A DNA stretch of 64,000 nt from Ewingella sp. CoE-038-23. GTDB taxonomy: Bacteria > Pseudomonadota > Gammaproteobacteria > Enterobacterales > Enterobacteriaceae. This document shows, piece by piece, positions 37,166 through 46,890 of this stretch; position 1 is the first letter of the stretch, and each line of letters starts with the position of its first letter. Location of the stretch: NCBI RefSeq assembly GCF_040419245.1, contig NZ_JAZHOH010000001.1, forward strand, positions 4,278,001 through 4,342,000. The letters run 5' to 3'. Position numbers and translations under genes: made by a program. The notes below the pieces were generated by a model that saw nothing but the letters and a program-made list of their open reading frames with translations, was not told where the DNA came from and searched no databases.

Positions 37166-37909
37166 GTGAACGAAGCATCTAAAGAGCAGTTTGTCCGTCG
37201 CAATAAGTTGGGTATTTTGGCCGTCCTGCGTGATTTGAAGAAGAACAACACGCTGGTCATGGTGTCCCACGGGCGCGGGCAATTTATCAGCAAAATTCTG
37301 GACGTTTTGCCGGATACCAACCAATTGCTGTTTGATCTGGGCAGTGGTGATTACGACAACCAGCTGGCAAAAGAGGCGCAAACCCTGAATTTCGTGGCGG
37401 AACCGGCAGGAGCGAAAGTCGAGTTCACCTCGGGACAGGCGCAGGAAATCAGCTGGCAAAATCTGCCGACCTTTAGCTGCGAAATCCCGCCGGAGCTCTA
37501 TTTCATTCAGCGCCGCGAGTATTTCCGCGTCAATATTCCGCTGCAACCGACTTATGTCTGTCGCGGCAAATTCCCCGACACCAGTGATTTCAGCTTTCGC
37601 CTGAAAGATATCTCGCTGGGAGGCATCGGCCTGCACGTCGACAAAGTGATGCCACTGGCGATTGAAGCTGGCACGGTGATTAAAGACTCTCTGGTGGAAT
37701 TAGCCGAGTTTGGCTCTTTCAAACTGGATTTGGAGTTTATCAGCGCGATGGACCGGCAAACGGTAAGCAGTAAAGGAGAAACGGTCACCAGCCAGCGGCT
37801 CAGTTTCCGTTTTCCTTATTTATCCCCCGCGCAGGAGCGCGACCTGCAACGGGCGATATTTGAGCTGGAAAAGCAGCAGCATCAGAAAGCGAAACGCTTC
37901 CGCGATTAA
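37166..37909 (+). CDS. ycgR: Flagellar brake protein YcgR (PilZ c-di-GMP receptor)
   Basis: The 247 residues comprise an N-terminal YcgR domain (1-110) and a C-terminal PilZ domain with the c-di-GMP motifs RREYFRV (R-x3-R, about residues 114-118) and D-I-S-L-G-G (about 149-154). When loaded with c-di-GMP the protein binds the flagellar motor and slows swimming. Translation starts at GTG 37166 after a GGTGGGG site. A sigma-28 promoter lies upstream, placing it in the flagellar regulon together with pdeH. Confidence 0.93.
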   Translation: MNEASKEQFVRRNKLGILAVLRDLKKNNTLVMVSHGRGQFISKILDVLPDTNQLLFDLGSGDYDNQLAKEAQTLNFVAEPAGAKVEFTSGQAQEISWQNLPTFSCEIPPELYFIQRREYFRVNIPLQPTYVCRGKFPDTSDFSFRLKDISLGGIGLHVDKVMPLAIEAGTVIKDSLVELAEFGSFKLDLEFISAMDRQTVSSKGETVTSQRLSFRFPYLSPAQERDLQRAIFELEKQQHQKAKRFRD

Positions 37910-37923
37910 TGACTCAATCAGTC

Positions 37924-38682
37924 TTATAAGAACATGCCGCCCGATGCTTCCACGCGTTGGGCGTTCATCCAGCCACCCGCGTCACTGAGCATCAGCGCCA
38001 CCATGTGGCCGATATCATCCGGCAGGCCGACGCGCCCCAGCGCGGTGTTGGATGCCACAAATTTATTCACGTCAGGATTATCTCGTACTATACCGCCGCT
38101 GAAGTCAGTGGCAATCGCTCCCGGAGCCAAAACGTTGGCCGTTATCCCACGTGCGCCCAGCTCTTTAGCCTGATAACGCGTCAAGACCTCAATACCGCCT
38201 TTCATCATGGCGTAGGCTGAAGAACCCGGCAGAGCAAAACGCGCTAGCCCACTGGAAATATTCAATATACGGCCACCATCAGCCATCAAAGGCAGCAGTT
38301 TTTGCGTCAGGAAAAACGGCCCTTTAAGATGAATATTCATCATTAAATCAAACTGTTCTTCGGTTGTTTCACTGAACAGAGAATGGTTGCCAACGCCTGC
38401 GTTATTCACCAGAAAATCAAAGCTTTCGCGCTGCCAGGTATCCGCCAGCAGGGTCTTCACCTGCGCGGCAAACGCGATAAAAGATGTGCTGTCGCCGACA
38501 TCCAGCTGCAACGCCGCGGCTTTGCCTCCTTTGGCCTGCACGGCGCGGACAATGCTGTCGGCTTCTTCACGCTGGCTGTGATAAGTCAAAATCACATCCA
38601 CGCCCTGATCTGCCAGTTTTTCTACTGCATTCTTGCCCAAACCACGGCTTGCGCCGGTAACGATCGCGATTTTATTGCTCAT
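37924..38682 (-). CDS. Short-chain dehydrogenase/reductase
   Basis: The 252 residues start at 38682 (GGAG ribosome site); the frame to 38823 is not used. The classic SDR motifs are TGASRGLG (NAD(P) binding, residues 8-15), NNAG, a catalytic Ser (NISSG) and Y-x3-K (YAMMKGG, where the usual K is in place). It is a cytoplasmic oxidoreductase of unknown substrate, divergent from a LysR gene that may control it. Confidence 0.85.
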   Translation of the reverse strand: MSNKIAIVTGASRGLGKNAVEKLADQGVDVILTYHSQREEADSIVRAVQAKGGKAAALQLDVGDSTSFIAFAAQVKTLLADTWQRESFDFLVNNAGVGNHSLFSETTEEQFDLMMNIHLKGPFFLTQKLLPLMADGGRILNISSGLARFALPGSSAYAMMKGGIEVLTRYQAKELGARGITANVLAPGAIATDFSGGIVRDNPDVNKFVASNTALGRVGLPDDIGHMVALMLSDAGGWMNAQRVEASGGMFL

Positions 38683-38796
38683 AGTAGACTCCGCAGTGAA
38701 TATCGTGGGTACACGTTGTATGAAATAGAGTCTATTGGCAGAATGGATAACGATAAACAAGGGTAAATGAGTTTCACTGTTCCATATAAAACAACA

Positions 38797-39708
38797 ATGG
38801 ATGGAAATGTGGATAAAATTCAATCGATGCAGGTGTTTGTTCGCGTCGCAGAGCTGAACAGTTTTACTCGCGCCGCCGAAAGTTTGAGTCTTCCCAAGGC
38901 CAGCGTCTCGCGGCTAATTCAGCAATTGGAAAGCCAACTTGCCGTGCGCCTGCTGCATCGCTCCACCCGCCGGGTGCAACTGACGCAGGACGGTCAGGTC
39001 TATTACGACCGCTGCAAAGAGCTGCTGGCCAGCGTCGAGGAGATGGAAACCCTGTTTCAGGCTAACCCTGCGACCATCAGCGGCCGCCTGCGGGTAGATA
39101 TGTCGGTCGCCATGGCGCGCGATTTTGTGCTGCCAAAGCTGGGCGAATTCCTCAACCGCTACCCGGCCATCGAGATTGAACTCAGCAGCACCGACCACCG
39201 GGTTGATGTCATTCGCGAAGGTTTTGACTGCGTGATCCGCGTCGGCACGCTGAAGGATTCGGGGCTGATCGCTCGCCCGCTCGGGCAACTCAACATGATA
39301 AATTGCGCCAGCCCGGCTTATCTCCAACGCCACGGCACGCCGCTGCATCCGGACGATTTATCCCAGCACGCCATGGTGCATTACGAGCAGACGCTGGGCG
39401 CGCGGACTTCCAGCTTTGAATATTTAGAAGGCAAAACGCTGCGTTCTGTGAAGACCGGCGGCGCGGTGACGGTCAACAGCACCCAGACTTACTCCAGCGC
39501 CTGTCTGGCGGGTTTAGGCATTATTCAGGTGCCGCTGATGGGGATGCGCGAGTACCTTGAGACGGGCCAATTAGTCAAAATCTTGCCGCAGTACAACGCG
39601 CCGCCAATGCCTATCTCACTGGTTTATCCCCATCGGCTGAATCTTTCCAGGCGAGCCAAAGTGTTCATGGATTGGCTGACCGAAATCACCCATGCCCATC
39701 TCAAATAG
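38797..39708 (+). CDS. LysR-family regulator, YhjC-like
   Basis: This LysR regulator of about 303 residues has the N-terminal HTH IQSMQVFVRVAELNSFTRAAESLSLPKASVSRLIQQLE. Relatives typically begin M-D-K-I-Q, which corresponds here to GTG 38809; ATG 38797 adds four residues. Its place directly before yhjD and yhjE corresponds to yhjC of E. coli, but the intervening SDR gene suggests its local target may be that divergent gene. Confidence 0.8.
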   Translation: MDGNVDKIQSMQVFVRVAELNSFTRAAESLSLPKASVSRLIQQLESQLAVRLLHRSTRRVQLTQDGQVYYDRCKELLASVEEMETLFQANPATISGRLRVDMSVAMARDFVLPKLGEFLNRYPAIEIELSSTDHRVDVIREGFDCVIRVGTLKDSGLIARPLGQLNMINCASPAYLQRHGTPLHPDDLSQHAMVHYEQTLGARTSSFEYLEGKTLRSVKTGGAVTVNSTQTYSSACLAGLGIIQVPLMGMREYLETGQLVKILPQYNAPPMPISLVYPHRLNLSRRAKVFMDWLTEITHAHLK

Positions 39709-39821
39709 GGCCGGCCTCTTGAGCAGTGGCTGAGCAATCAGCCATTGGCCCGGCAGCGGGCGCGATTGAGCAGCTATACTAAACTGATGGAAAATCTCAA
39801 AAATAAGGACTCCGTGGATTA

Positions 39822-40838
39822 ATGCCAACCACCAATAAACCAGAAACGCTCGAACAGGAAGACGCTAAGCCACTGATTAATATCAAAACCGGCAATCACG
39901 CTGTGGACAAAAATATTACCCGGGCTTCGAAGCTGGTGACGCGCATCCAGTCATGGGGCTGGGTCGCCCATTTGCTGCGGGCCACGGAGCGATTCAACGA
40001 TCGCCTCGGCAGCCAGTTCGGCGCGGCTATTACCTATTTCTCCTTTTTGTCGCTGATCCCGATTTTGATGGTGTCCTTTGCCGCCGTGGGTTTCATTCTG
40101 GCCTCCAACCCCGACCTGCTGGCGCGACTGATTGGCAAAATCGTCAACAGCATCAGCGATCCCAACCTTGCCAGCACGCTGAAAAACACCGTCAACACGG
40201 CAATTCAGCAGCGCACGGCGGTGGGGCTATCCGGTTTGCTGATTGCACTTTATTCCGGGATTAGCTGGATGGGGAATCTGCGCGAAGCGATCCGCGCCCA
40301 GTCCCGCGACGTGTGGGAGCGCAATCCGCAGGATAAAGAGGTGATTTACAAGCGCTATATTCGCGACTTCATCTCGCTGACCGGCCTGGTGCTGGCGCTG
40401 ATCATCACACTGTCGCTAACCTCGATTGCCGGTTCGGCGCAGAAATCGATTGTTGATGCTTTAGGCCTTGGCGGCATTGAGTGGCTTCGCCCGGTGATGA
40501 CCTCGGTCACGCTGGTGATTTCCATTGCGGCTAACTATTTATTGTTCCTGTGGATATTTTGGATGCTGCCGCGCCACAAGCCGCGTAAAAAAGCCCTGCT
40601 GCGCGGCACTTTGCTGGCAGCTATCGGCTTTGAAGTGATCAAGTTCGTCATGACCATGACCTTGCCACGGCTGGCAAGCTCGCCCTCCGGCGCGGCTTTC
40701 GGCTCGGTTATCGGCCTGATGGCCTTCTTCTACTTCTTCGCCCGGCTAACGCTGTTTGTCGCCGCCTGGATCGCCACCGCGCAATACAAAGGGGATAAGG
40801 AAATCGAGCAGCCTGAGACTCATAACGCCGCTCAATAA
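39822..40838 (+). CDS. yhjD: Inner membrane protein YhjD (YihY/BrkB family)
   Basis: The 338 residues match E. coli YhjD end to end (LLRATERFNDRLGSQFGAAITYFSFLSLIPILMVSFAA; REAIRAQSRDVWERNPQ). It is a six-helix inner-membrane protein of the YihY/BrkB family. In E. coli a point mutation in yhjD allows growth without Kdo in lipid A, so a role in lipid transport has been suggested. A strong terminator follows. Confidence 0.92.
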   Translation: MPTTNKPETLEQEDAKPLINIKTGNHAVDKNITRASKLVTRIQSWGWVAHLLRATERFNDRLGSQFGAAITYFSFLSLIPILMVSFAAVGFILASNPDLLARLIGKIVNSISDPNLASTLKNTVNTAIQQRTAVGLSGLLIALYSGISWMGNLREAIRAQSRDVWERNPQDKEVIYKRYIRDFISLTGLVLALIITLSLTSIAGSAQKSIVDALGLGGIEWLRPVMTSVTLVISIAANYLLFLWIFWMLPRHKPRKKALLRGTLLAAIGFEVIKFVMTMTLPRLASSPSGAAFGSVIGLMAFFYFFARLTLFVAAWIATAQYKGDKEIEQPETHNAAQ

Positions 40839-40856
40839 GTGCCCTGATTTATATCG

Positions 40857-40890
40857 TGCCAGACAATATTCGTTGTCTGGCATTTTATTT
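40857..40890 (+). terminator. Terminator after yhjD
   Basis: TGCCAGACAA / TTGTCTGGCA has 10-bp arms and a 6-nt loop followed by TTTTATTT. Confidence 0.9.
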
Positions 40891-41108
40891 GGCCATTTAC
40901 CAGTGAGTTGTTCTAACCTTTATCCATTTATTGAACAGATAAACCTGATATCACTTCAGATGGAAAACATTCCCCCATTTGGTGCAATTGCGCCGTTCTC
41001 CCTCCGCCCTCTGGCGTTGAAAACGTCACATTCCCTGCTTAATATGCCTTTAGCAAACATTTCTTTACATAACATCCATCCTTTCAATCACAATAAGAAT
41101 CATCGCTT

Positions 41109-42431
41109 ATGCAAGCCTCAGTCACACCAGAATTAGCAGCTGACGCCCACCTGGTCAGCCAAAACTCCCGCGGCAAAGTCATCGTTGCGTCGCTGATCGG
41201 CACGGCCATCGAATTTTTCGACTTCTATATCTACGCCACGGCGGCGGTGATCGTTTTCCCGCATATCTTCTTCCCGCAGGGTGACCCAACGGCGGCAACG
41301 CTACAGTCTCTGGCGACCTTCGCCATTGCCTTTATCGCTCGCCCAATTGGCTCGGCGCTGTTCGGCCACTTCGGCGACCGCGTTGGCCGTAAAGCCACGC
41401 TGGTTGCCTCGCTGCTCACCATGGGGATTTCAACCGTGGTGATCGGCCTGCTGCCAACCTACGCCAGCATCGGCGTTTTCGCTCCTCTGCTGCTGGCACT
41501 GGCGCGTTTTGGTCAGGGCCTGGGTCTGGGTGGTGAATGGGGCGGCGCGGCGCTGCTGGCGACAGAGAATGCGCCAGCCAAGAAGCGCGCGCTTTACGGC
41601 TCTTTCCCGCAGCTTGGCGCGCCGATTGGCTTCTTCTTCGCCAACGGCATGTTCCTGCTGCTGTCGTGGTTACTGACTGAACAGCAATTTATCGACTGGG
41701 GTTGGCGCGTGCCTTTCCTGCTCTCCGCCGTGCTGGTACTGATTGGCCTGTATGTCCGCGTTTCTCTGCATGAAACGCCGGTGTTCGCTAAAATTGCTAA
41801 GGCCGGAAAACAGGTTCGCATCCCTATCGGCACCCTGTTTAGCAAGCACCTGAAAGCCACCGTACTGGGCATGTTCATCATGGTGGCGACTTACACCCTG
41901 TTTTACATTATGACTGTCTATTCATTGAGTTACGGCACGCAGCCGAAGCCGCTGGGCTTGGGCATTACCCGTAATGACTTCCTGCTGATGCTGATGATTG
42001 GCGTGGTTGGTTTTGGCGTGATGGTGCCGATTGCCGGCCAGCTGGCGGACTCCTTTGGCCGTCGCAGAACCATGATTTGCATTACTCTGCTGATGATTGT
42101 CTTTGCCCTGCTGTTCCCTTCCCTGCTGGGTTCGGGTTCACAGACGCTGGTAATGATTTTCCTGCTGTGCGGCTTTGTGATGATGGGGCTGACCTTCGGC
42201 CCGATGGGCGCCCTGCTGCCAGAACTCTTCCCGACCGAAGTTCGCTATACCGGCGCGTCATTCTCTTATAATGTGGCATCGATTCTTGGTGCATCGGTTG
42301 CGCCTTACATCGCGACCTGGCTGGCAACCCGCTACGGCCTGTTCTATGTCGGCGTCTATTTGGCTTCCATGGCGCTGATCACCCTGATCGCGCTGCTGCT
42401 GTCGAAAGAGACTCGCGACCAGTCACTCTGA
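41109..42431 (+). CDS. yhjE: MFS transporter YhjE (metabolite:H+ symporter family)
   Basis: The 440 residues and 12 membrane segments match E. coli YhjE in length and position. The metabolite:proton symporter motifs are GTAIEFFDFYIYATAAV, FGHFGDRVGRK and RFGQGLGLGGEWGGA. The substrate is unproven; relatives take up organic acids such as shikimate or alpha-ketoglutarate. A hairpin (CCCCGCA/TGCGGGG, 42439-42460) before TTTT lies after the stop. Confidence 0.9.
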   Translation: MQASVTPELAADAHLVSQNSRGKVIVASLIGTAIEFFDFYIYATAAVIVFPHIFFPQGDPTAATLQSLATFAIAFIARPIGSALFGHFGDRVGRKATLVASLLTMGISTVVIGLLPTYASIGVFAPLLLALARFGQGLGLGGEWGGAALLATENAPAKKRALYGSFPQLGAPIGFFFANGMFLLLSWLLTEQQFIDWGWRVPFLLSAVLVLIGLYVRVSLHETPVFAKIAKAGKQVRIPIGTLFSKHLKATVLGMFIMVATYTLFYIMTVYSLSYGTQPKPLGLGITRNDFLLMLMIGVVGFGVMVPIAGQLADSFGRRRTMICITLLMIVFALLFPSLLGSGSQTLVMIFLLCGFVMMGLTFGPMGALLPELFPTEVRYTGASFSYNVASILGASVAPYIATWLATRYGLFYVGVYLASMALITLIALLLSKETRDQSL

Positions 42432-42437
42432 TTGATT

Positions 42438-42466
42438 CCCCCGCATCACTCGGTGCGGGGATTTTC
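42438..42466 (+). terminator. Terminator after yhjE
   Basis: CCCCGCA / TGCGGGG is followed by ATTTTC. It is short and may be leaky, allowing some read-through into cdh. Confidence 0.6.
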
Positions 42467-42482
42467 TAAGGACTTATCCCTC

Positions 42483-43256
42483 ATGCGTTTGACTCGCCGT
42501 TCCCTCATTCCGCTGGTGATTTTGGCCGTCATTATCGCCGCCGGTTTATGGTTTTTCCTGCCCAATAAATCCAACCCAAATGCCCTGTGGAACATCATTA
42601 GCCAGAAGTGTGTGCCCAACCAGCGCGCCAACGGGCAGCCCGCTCCCTGCTCTCAGGTAGATGAAAAGCAAGGCTTTGTGGTGATGAAGGACAGAAACGG
42701 CCCGCTGCAATTCCTGCTGATGCCGACGGCTAAAGTCACCGGCATGGAAAGCCCGGCGCTGCTGGAAGACGCCACGCCGAACTACTTCAGCCAGGCGTGG
42801 GAAGCGCGGCACTATATGGCGGATAAATACGGTAAACCTATTGATGACAGCAATGTCTCGCTCGCCATTAACTCGCAGTATGGCCGCACCCAAAACCAGC
42901 TGCATATCCATATCTCCTGCCTGCTGCCAGAGGTGAAAAACACGCTGGTGAAAGACGCCGGGCAGATAGGTTATCGCTGGCAAGAGCTGCCGGATCAGCT
43001 GATTGGCCACACCTACTTAGTGCGCAAAGTCGCGCCTGCCGAGTTGAATCAAAAAGGAGCTTTCCGCCTGCTGGCCGAGGGTGTTCCGGAAGCCCGCGAG
43101 AAGATGGGGCATTTCGGTATGGCGATGGTGAGCCTGTCTGGCGGGGATTTCCTGCTGCTGGCGAACCAGCGTAACCTGCTCAAAATGAACAACGCCTCGA
43201 CCGAAGAGATTCAGGACCACGATTGCGCAGTCCTGAATCCGGTGCCGAAGTCTTGA
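42483..43256 (+). CDS. cdh: CDP-diacylglycerol pyrophosphatase
   Basis: The 257 residues start at 42483 with an AAGGA site 10 bp upstream. An N-terminal membrane anchor (about residues 8-25, LIPLVILAVIIAAGLWFFL) precedes a HIT-like catalytic region with NQLHIHISC. It matches E. coli Cdh across its length (SLAINS-x-GRTQN; VPEAREKMG). The enzyme hydrolyses CDP-diacylglycerol to phosphatidate and CMP. In E. coli cdh lies elsewhere, so this placement after yhjE is lineage-specific. Confidence 0.92.
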   Translation: MRLTRRSLIPLVILAVIIAAGLWFFLPNKSNPNALWNIISQKCVPNQRANGQPAPCSQVDEKQGFVVMKDRNGPLQFLLMPTAKVTGMESPALLEDATPNYFSQAWEARHYMADKYGKPIDDSNVSLAINSQYGRTQNQLHIHISCLLPEVKNTLVKDAGQIGYRWQELPDQLIGHTYLVRKVAPAELNQKGAFRLLAEGVPEAREKMGHFGMAMVSLSGGDFLLLANQRNLLKMNNASTEEIQDHDCAVLNPVPKS

Positions 43257-43261
43257 TCACG

Positions 43262-43672
43262 TCAGATAAACAGAGCGGGTGAGATTTCAAACCGTTTTGC
43301 CAGTTTATCAATGTGGTCAACGGTGAGCTGACGTTGACCACTCAGGATACGAGAGACGAGGGATTTGCCTCCAATCTCGTCCTGAAAATCGGTCTGTTTC
43401 AGACCATATTGCTCCATTAACGTCGCCAACACGGCAACCCCGCTCGGCAGCGCTTCAATCTCAGCCCGGAAGGCAACCACCTCTGGCAGACTATTTTCAT
43501 ATTCGCGGATTTTATTGCTGACAATATCCAACAGCGGGCTGTGTGGGTTATTCATCAATAAATACTCCACCAGCTCCAACGCTTCTCGATAGTCCTTTTC
43601 GCTGGCGTGCTGCCCGAGCAAAGGTACCGCGTTAACCAATTCTTCAGTCGCTTTGATGGCGTCGCTAATCAT
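43262..43672 (-). CDS. HigA-like antitoxin paralogue without toxin partner
   Basis: The 136 residues are similar throughout to the HigA at 9700-10119 (ISDAIKATEELVNAVPLLG; MEQYGLKQTDFQDEIGGKSLVSRILSGQRQLTVDHI). It has an XRE-type HTH at about residues 87-128 and a GAGGT site before the ATG. No HigB-like frame precedes it on the minus strand. It may be a solitary regulator or a remnant that could still bind HigB or hig-like operators. Confidence 0.8.
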   Translation of the reverse strand: MISDAIKATEELVNAVPLLGQHASEKDYREALELVEYLLMNNPHSPLLDIVSNKIREYENSLPEVVAFRAEIEALPSGVAVLATLMEQYGLKQTDFQDEIGGKSLVSRILSGQRQLTVDHIDKLAKRFEISPALFI

Positions 43673-43768
43673 TTCTTTTTACCTCGATGTAAATGGGTAA
43701 AGCAATCCGTGGCATTTGTAGATCACAACGAGCCATAAAATAAACAATTTGCATGATTTTTGCACTGA

Positions 43769-43796
43769 TTAAACCCTCTCCTATAAGAGAGGGTTT
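43769..43796. repeat. Hairpin between yhjG and the orphan higA-like gene
   Basis: TAAACCCTCTC / GAGAGGGTTTA pair around a 6-nt loop. There is no T-tract. It lies just past the yhjG stop and may slow transcription entering the antitoxin gene. Confidence 0.55.
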
Positions 43797-43819
43797 AGAA
43801 GGGCATGCCAGTGTTGCTG

Positions 43820-45883
43820 TTACTTCTCTTTCATCTTCTGCAAGATTGGGCCGCACTGGTTTTGCTCATTATCACTTGGGGAAATCAGCGCCAGCAGGGC
43901 GGCGGCTGGGGCAACGACCGCGCCGAGGGCGACGGCGGCGGCACCGCGAGCAATCAGCGGGCCGGGTTTCACACCGGCATCCGGGCTTTTATAGGTACCG
44001 CGCACGTAGAGCGGCGAGCGCAGGGTCAGCACGCGAACTCCCTTACTCTCAGGATCGATGGTTAAATCGAGACGCTCGGTTGCCATGTTGGTGGTGCCGG
44101 TAATGTTGATCACCGCATTTTCCGTGTCGAAGACGAACAGCCGTGGCGAAACCAAACCATTTTTGATATTCACATTGGCCGCCGCGCAGTTGATAGCCAC
44201 TTCGTCATCGCCGAAGATTTTACCCACTACGTAGTTACCGACGTTCAGGCCGACGATCTCCATCAGGCTGCGGCTGATGACCCCGTCATTGATCAATAGC
44301 TTCATGTCGCCGTTACTGCTGCCCAGCAGCGCGGCTACCGAGTTGCCGGTGCCCGACAAAGTAGCATCACCATTCAAATCACCCAGACTGCGCTCCATCG
44401 ACTGGACGTTCGGCAGCAGCTGTTTCAGCTTCAAGCCGCGCGCATGCATATCCACCCGGCCGCGCATTGGCGACTTGTCCCCCTCCAGTCGCACGGTGGA
44501 GTTGAGATTGCCGCCCGCCACGCCAAAGCGCAGCGGATCCATCAGGATAACGCCGTTGTTGAGTTTAAGATGGGTGCTCAGGTCGCTCAGCGGCAGCGAC
44601 TTACCGTGTTCAATGCGTTTGGCGCTGAACTTCACGTCAGCATCCATCACGTCCCAACTCTTGGTATCAAACTTCTCAACCGGCAGCACTTTGTCTGAAG
44701 GCTGACGGGTTGTTTCGCCACGCTTGACCTTGTCTTTGTTGGAATCAGCACCAACCAGCGGCGCGAGGTCAGCAAAGCGCAGCTGCTTGGATTCCACACT
44801 GCCGCTCAGGCTAGGGCGAGGTTTACTGGCGCGATAGGTCAGCGAGCCGTGAATATCACTGTCACCAATCTGGCCATTGAAGTTCTGATAGCGATAAACC
44901 GCGCCATCTTTGTCGTGCAGCGTCGCGGTTAAATGGCCGTCGGTGGAATAGGAAGGAGTCTGCGGCAAGAGCACGCCCGTCAGGCCGTAGAGGTCGGATA
45001 GCGTCTGGCCGGAGAATTTAAGGCGCAAATCCAGAGCGCCAAGGTTCATCGGGTCGGTCAGTGTCCCGGCGACGGAAACGCGGGTGTTGCCCGAACGCAC
45101 ATCAGCCTGCAGCGGGAAGCGGGAGTCTGGATCTTTCAGCGCCAGCATGCCGCCGATTTTGCCGCTACCCGACAGTGGCTCGCCGTTGTACTTACCGTCC
45201 ACTTTCCAGCCGAAAACGTAATCTGGCGTTTTGCCTTTATCCGCCGTCTTCTTGTCGCCCTTCTCGCCGACCACTTCGGTGAAAGGCAGCGGTTTGCCTA
45301 GGGGATCAATCACCGCGCGGAAATCCGCCTTGAGCGGCGCGTCTTTGTAATCAATCTGCCCACGGTCAAACACGATGTCATTAAGGGTGAAGGACCACGG
45401 CGAGGCGGGCTGGTCTTTATCTTTGGTGTCGCTGTTCGCCAGATTAAACGTCCAGTTATTTTTACCGTTGGCGAGGCGGATCAGCGAAGCATTCGGCTGT
45501 TTGAGCCAAATACGCGGAATAAGCACTTCTTTATGCAGCAGGGCCAGCGGCGCCAGACTGGCGTCTACGCGGGCCAGCGTGACCATTTGTGCATCTTTGG
45601 TGGCGCCCGGTACGTCTTCAGGATTTCCTAAGACAATATCTTCGGCATGCACGTGCGGCCAGGGCACCCAGGCCCGCCAACCTGCTTCATCTTTTTGACG
45701 CGACCAGTCGACGCCGAGGTTTCCGCGTATCGCAAAGCTGCGGTTTAATTCGGCAGAGACGTTCTGATTGATGGTGGGTTTCAGGCGATTCCAGTCAAAC
45801 AGCGAGATGAAAATCACGATGGCAATCAATAAAATAACGATGATCCCCACCACCCAGCTAACCACTTTACCTGTGCGCGTCAT
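43820..45883 (-). CDS. yhjG: AsmA-family protein YhjG
   Basis: The 687 residues are within one of E. coli YhjG (686). An N-terminal membrane anchor (residues about 8-30, VVSWVVGIIVILLIAIVIFISLF) is followed by the AsmA N-terminal domain (FDWNRLKPTINQ) and the long beta-rich AsmA-like repeat region with the C-terminal L-x-G-x-G-x-L-type segment. AsmA-like proteins bridge the periplasm and are linked to phospholipid transport to the outer membrane. The specific role of YhjG is not settled. Confidence 0.9.
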   Translation of the reverse strand: MTRTGKVVSWVVGIIVILLIAIVIFISLFDWNRLKPTINQNVSAELNRSFAIRGNLGVDWSRQKDEAGWRAWVPWPHVHAEDIVLGNPEDVPGATKDAQMVTLARVDASLAPLALLHKEVLIPRIWLKQPNASLIRLANGKNNWTFNLANSDTKDKDQPASPWSFTLNDIVFDRGQIDYKDAPLKADFRAVIDPLGKPLPFTEVVGEKGDKKTADKGKTPDYVFGWKVDGKYNGEPLSGSGKIGGMLALKDPDSRFPLQADVRSGNTRVSVAGTLTDPMNLGALDLRLKFSGQTLSDLYGLTGVLLPQTPSYSTDGHLTATLHDKDGAVYRYQNFNGQIGDSDIHGSLTYRASKPRPSLSGSVESKQLRFADLAPLVGADSNKDKVKRGETTRQPSDKVLPVEKFDTKSWDVMDADVKFSAKRIEHGKSLPLSDLSTHLKLNNGVILMDPLRFGVAGGNLNSTVRLEGDKSPMRGRVDMHARGLKLKQLLPNVQSMERSLGDLNGDATLSGTGNSVAALLGSSNGDMKLLINDGVISRSLMEIVGLNVGNYVVGKIFGDDEVAINCAAANVNIKNGLVSPRLFVFDTENAVINITGTTNMATERLDLTIDPESKGVRVLTLRSPLYVRGTYKSPDAGVKPGPLIARGAAAVALGAVVAPAAALLALISPSDNEQNQCGPILQKMKEK

Positions 45884-45989
45884 TAGTCTATTCCTATCAG
45901 AGAGTTAACTGATTCATAGACCTAACCATAGTTGAGTTTGCCGCAGCTTGCATAATCGGCACGGGAGGGAAAAACGTGACAGAACGTGA

Positions 45990-46766
45990 TTATTCTGGGA
46001 AATGTATAGGCAGTTTATCGAGTTGATCGAAGGTTTTCGGCCGCGATAAGTAGTATCCCTGAGCCGCCAGCGCATCAGATTCACGCACCATCGCCCACTC
46101 TTGCGCCGTCTCGACACCTTCGATAATCACCCCTTTACTGTAGCGATTCATCAGCGTGACAAGGGTGAAAAATAGCCTCGACCCCTCTTCACTCTGGCGC
46201 AGCAGAATAAACAGGTCGCGCGCGATTTTGATGTATTCGTAATGCCAGGTGGTAAAGGAAGAGAAGTTAGCGATGCCCTGACCGAAATCATCGAGCCACA
46301 GGCGGTCTGATTGCTCAATTTTGGAAAGTGGGATGCTCAGCGCGTGTTCAGCGCTTTCGACTAACTCGAAGCGCACGTAGGGCATGGTATTGATCTGCCG
46401 CTTCAGGGCGCTATCGGACTGCAAAGCCTCCAGCACTTGCCCATCAACGTTAATGGAAGCAAGCAGGCCGTGCTCGATAAACAGTTGCTGCCATTGCTGC
46501 AATAAATCGAGTTGTTCTTGAACGATTTGTACACGTTTGCCTATCGCAACGGCGACAAAGTACTCTTCTGGCGAGACAAATTTCTGTGGTGCCGACGGAT
46601 GGAAAATCCCGGTAAGTAATTCAATACCCAGTAACTTTCCAGACGTGCGGTAAATGGGCTGAAAGCGATACACCCTCTGACATTGGCGCCAGTAGGACTG
46701 TGCCCTGACGCGTTCGATGACAGAAAATGTTGGCATCATCAGACCTAACATCATCTTCGTTATCAT
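45990..46766 (-). CDS. pdeH: c-di-GMP phosphodiesterase PdeH (YhjH)
   Basis: The stand-alone EAL-domain protein has 258 residues from ATG 46766. The motifs are ELLT in place of EAL (as in E. coli PdeH), SINVDG, RFELVE, WLDDFGQG, YIKIARDLF and IIEGVET. It lowers c-di-GMP and so keeps YcgR inactive and motility on. A near-perfect sigma-28 promoter lies 125 bp upstream. A TTG at 46814 extends the frame but has no ribosome site. Confidence 0.92.
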   Translation of the reverse strand: MITKMMLGLMMPTFSVIERVRAQSYWRQCQRVYRFQPIYRTSGKLLGIELLTGIFHPSAPQKFVSPEEYFVAVAIGKRVQIVQEQLDLLQQWQQLFIEHGLLASINVDGQVLEALQSDSALKRQINTMPYVRFELVESAEHALSIPLSKIEQSDRLWLDDFGQGIANFSSFTTWHYEYIKIARDLFILLRQSEEGSRLFFTLVTLMNRYSKGVIIEGVETAQEWAMVRESDALAAQGYYLSRPKTFDQLDKLPIHFPE

Positions 46767-46890
46767 ATTTTTATGCCGCCATACTTTCTGTTGCCAGAAA
46801 TAAAAATCATCCAATCAGGTCACATGCGGCAACATGCTTTGCGTGGCTCTACGGACAGCCCGCCCCCCTGCTTCCACTTCGTAGTGATAA

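Noticed and set aside
43665..43856. A 63-residue minus-strand frame overlapping the orphan higA-like start, as a possible toxin
   Set aside because: The overlap mimics a toxin-antitoxin junction, but the peptide shows none of the HigB motifs and the frame runs through the hairpin at 43769-43796.
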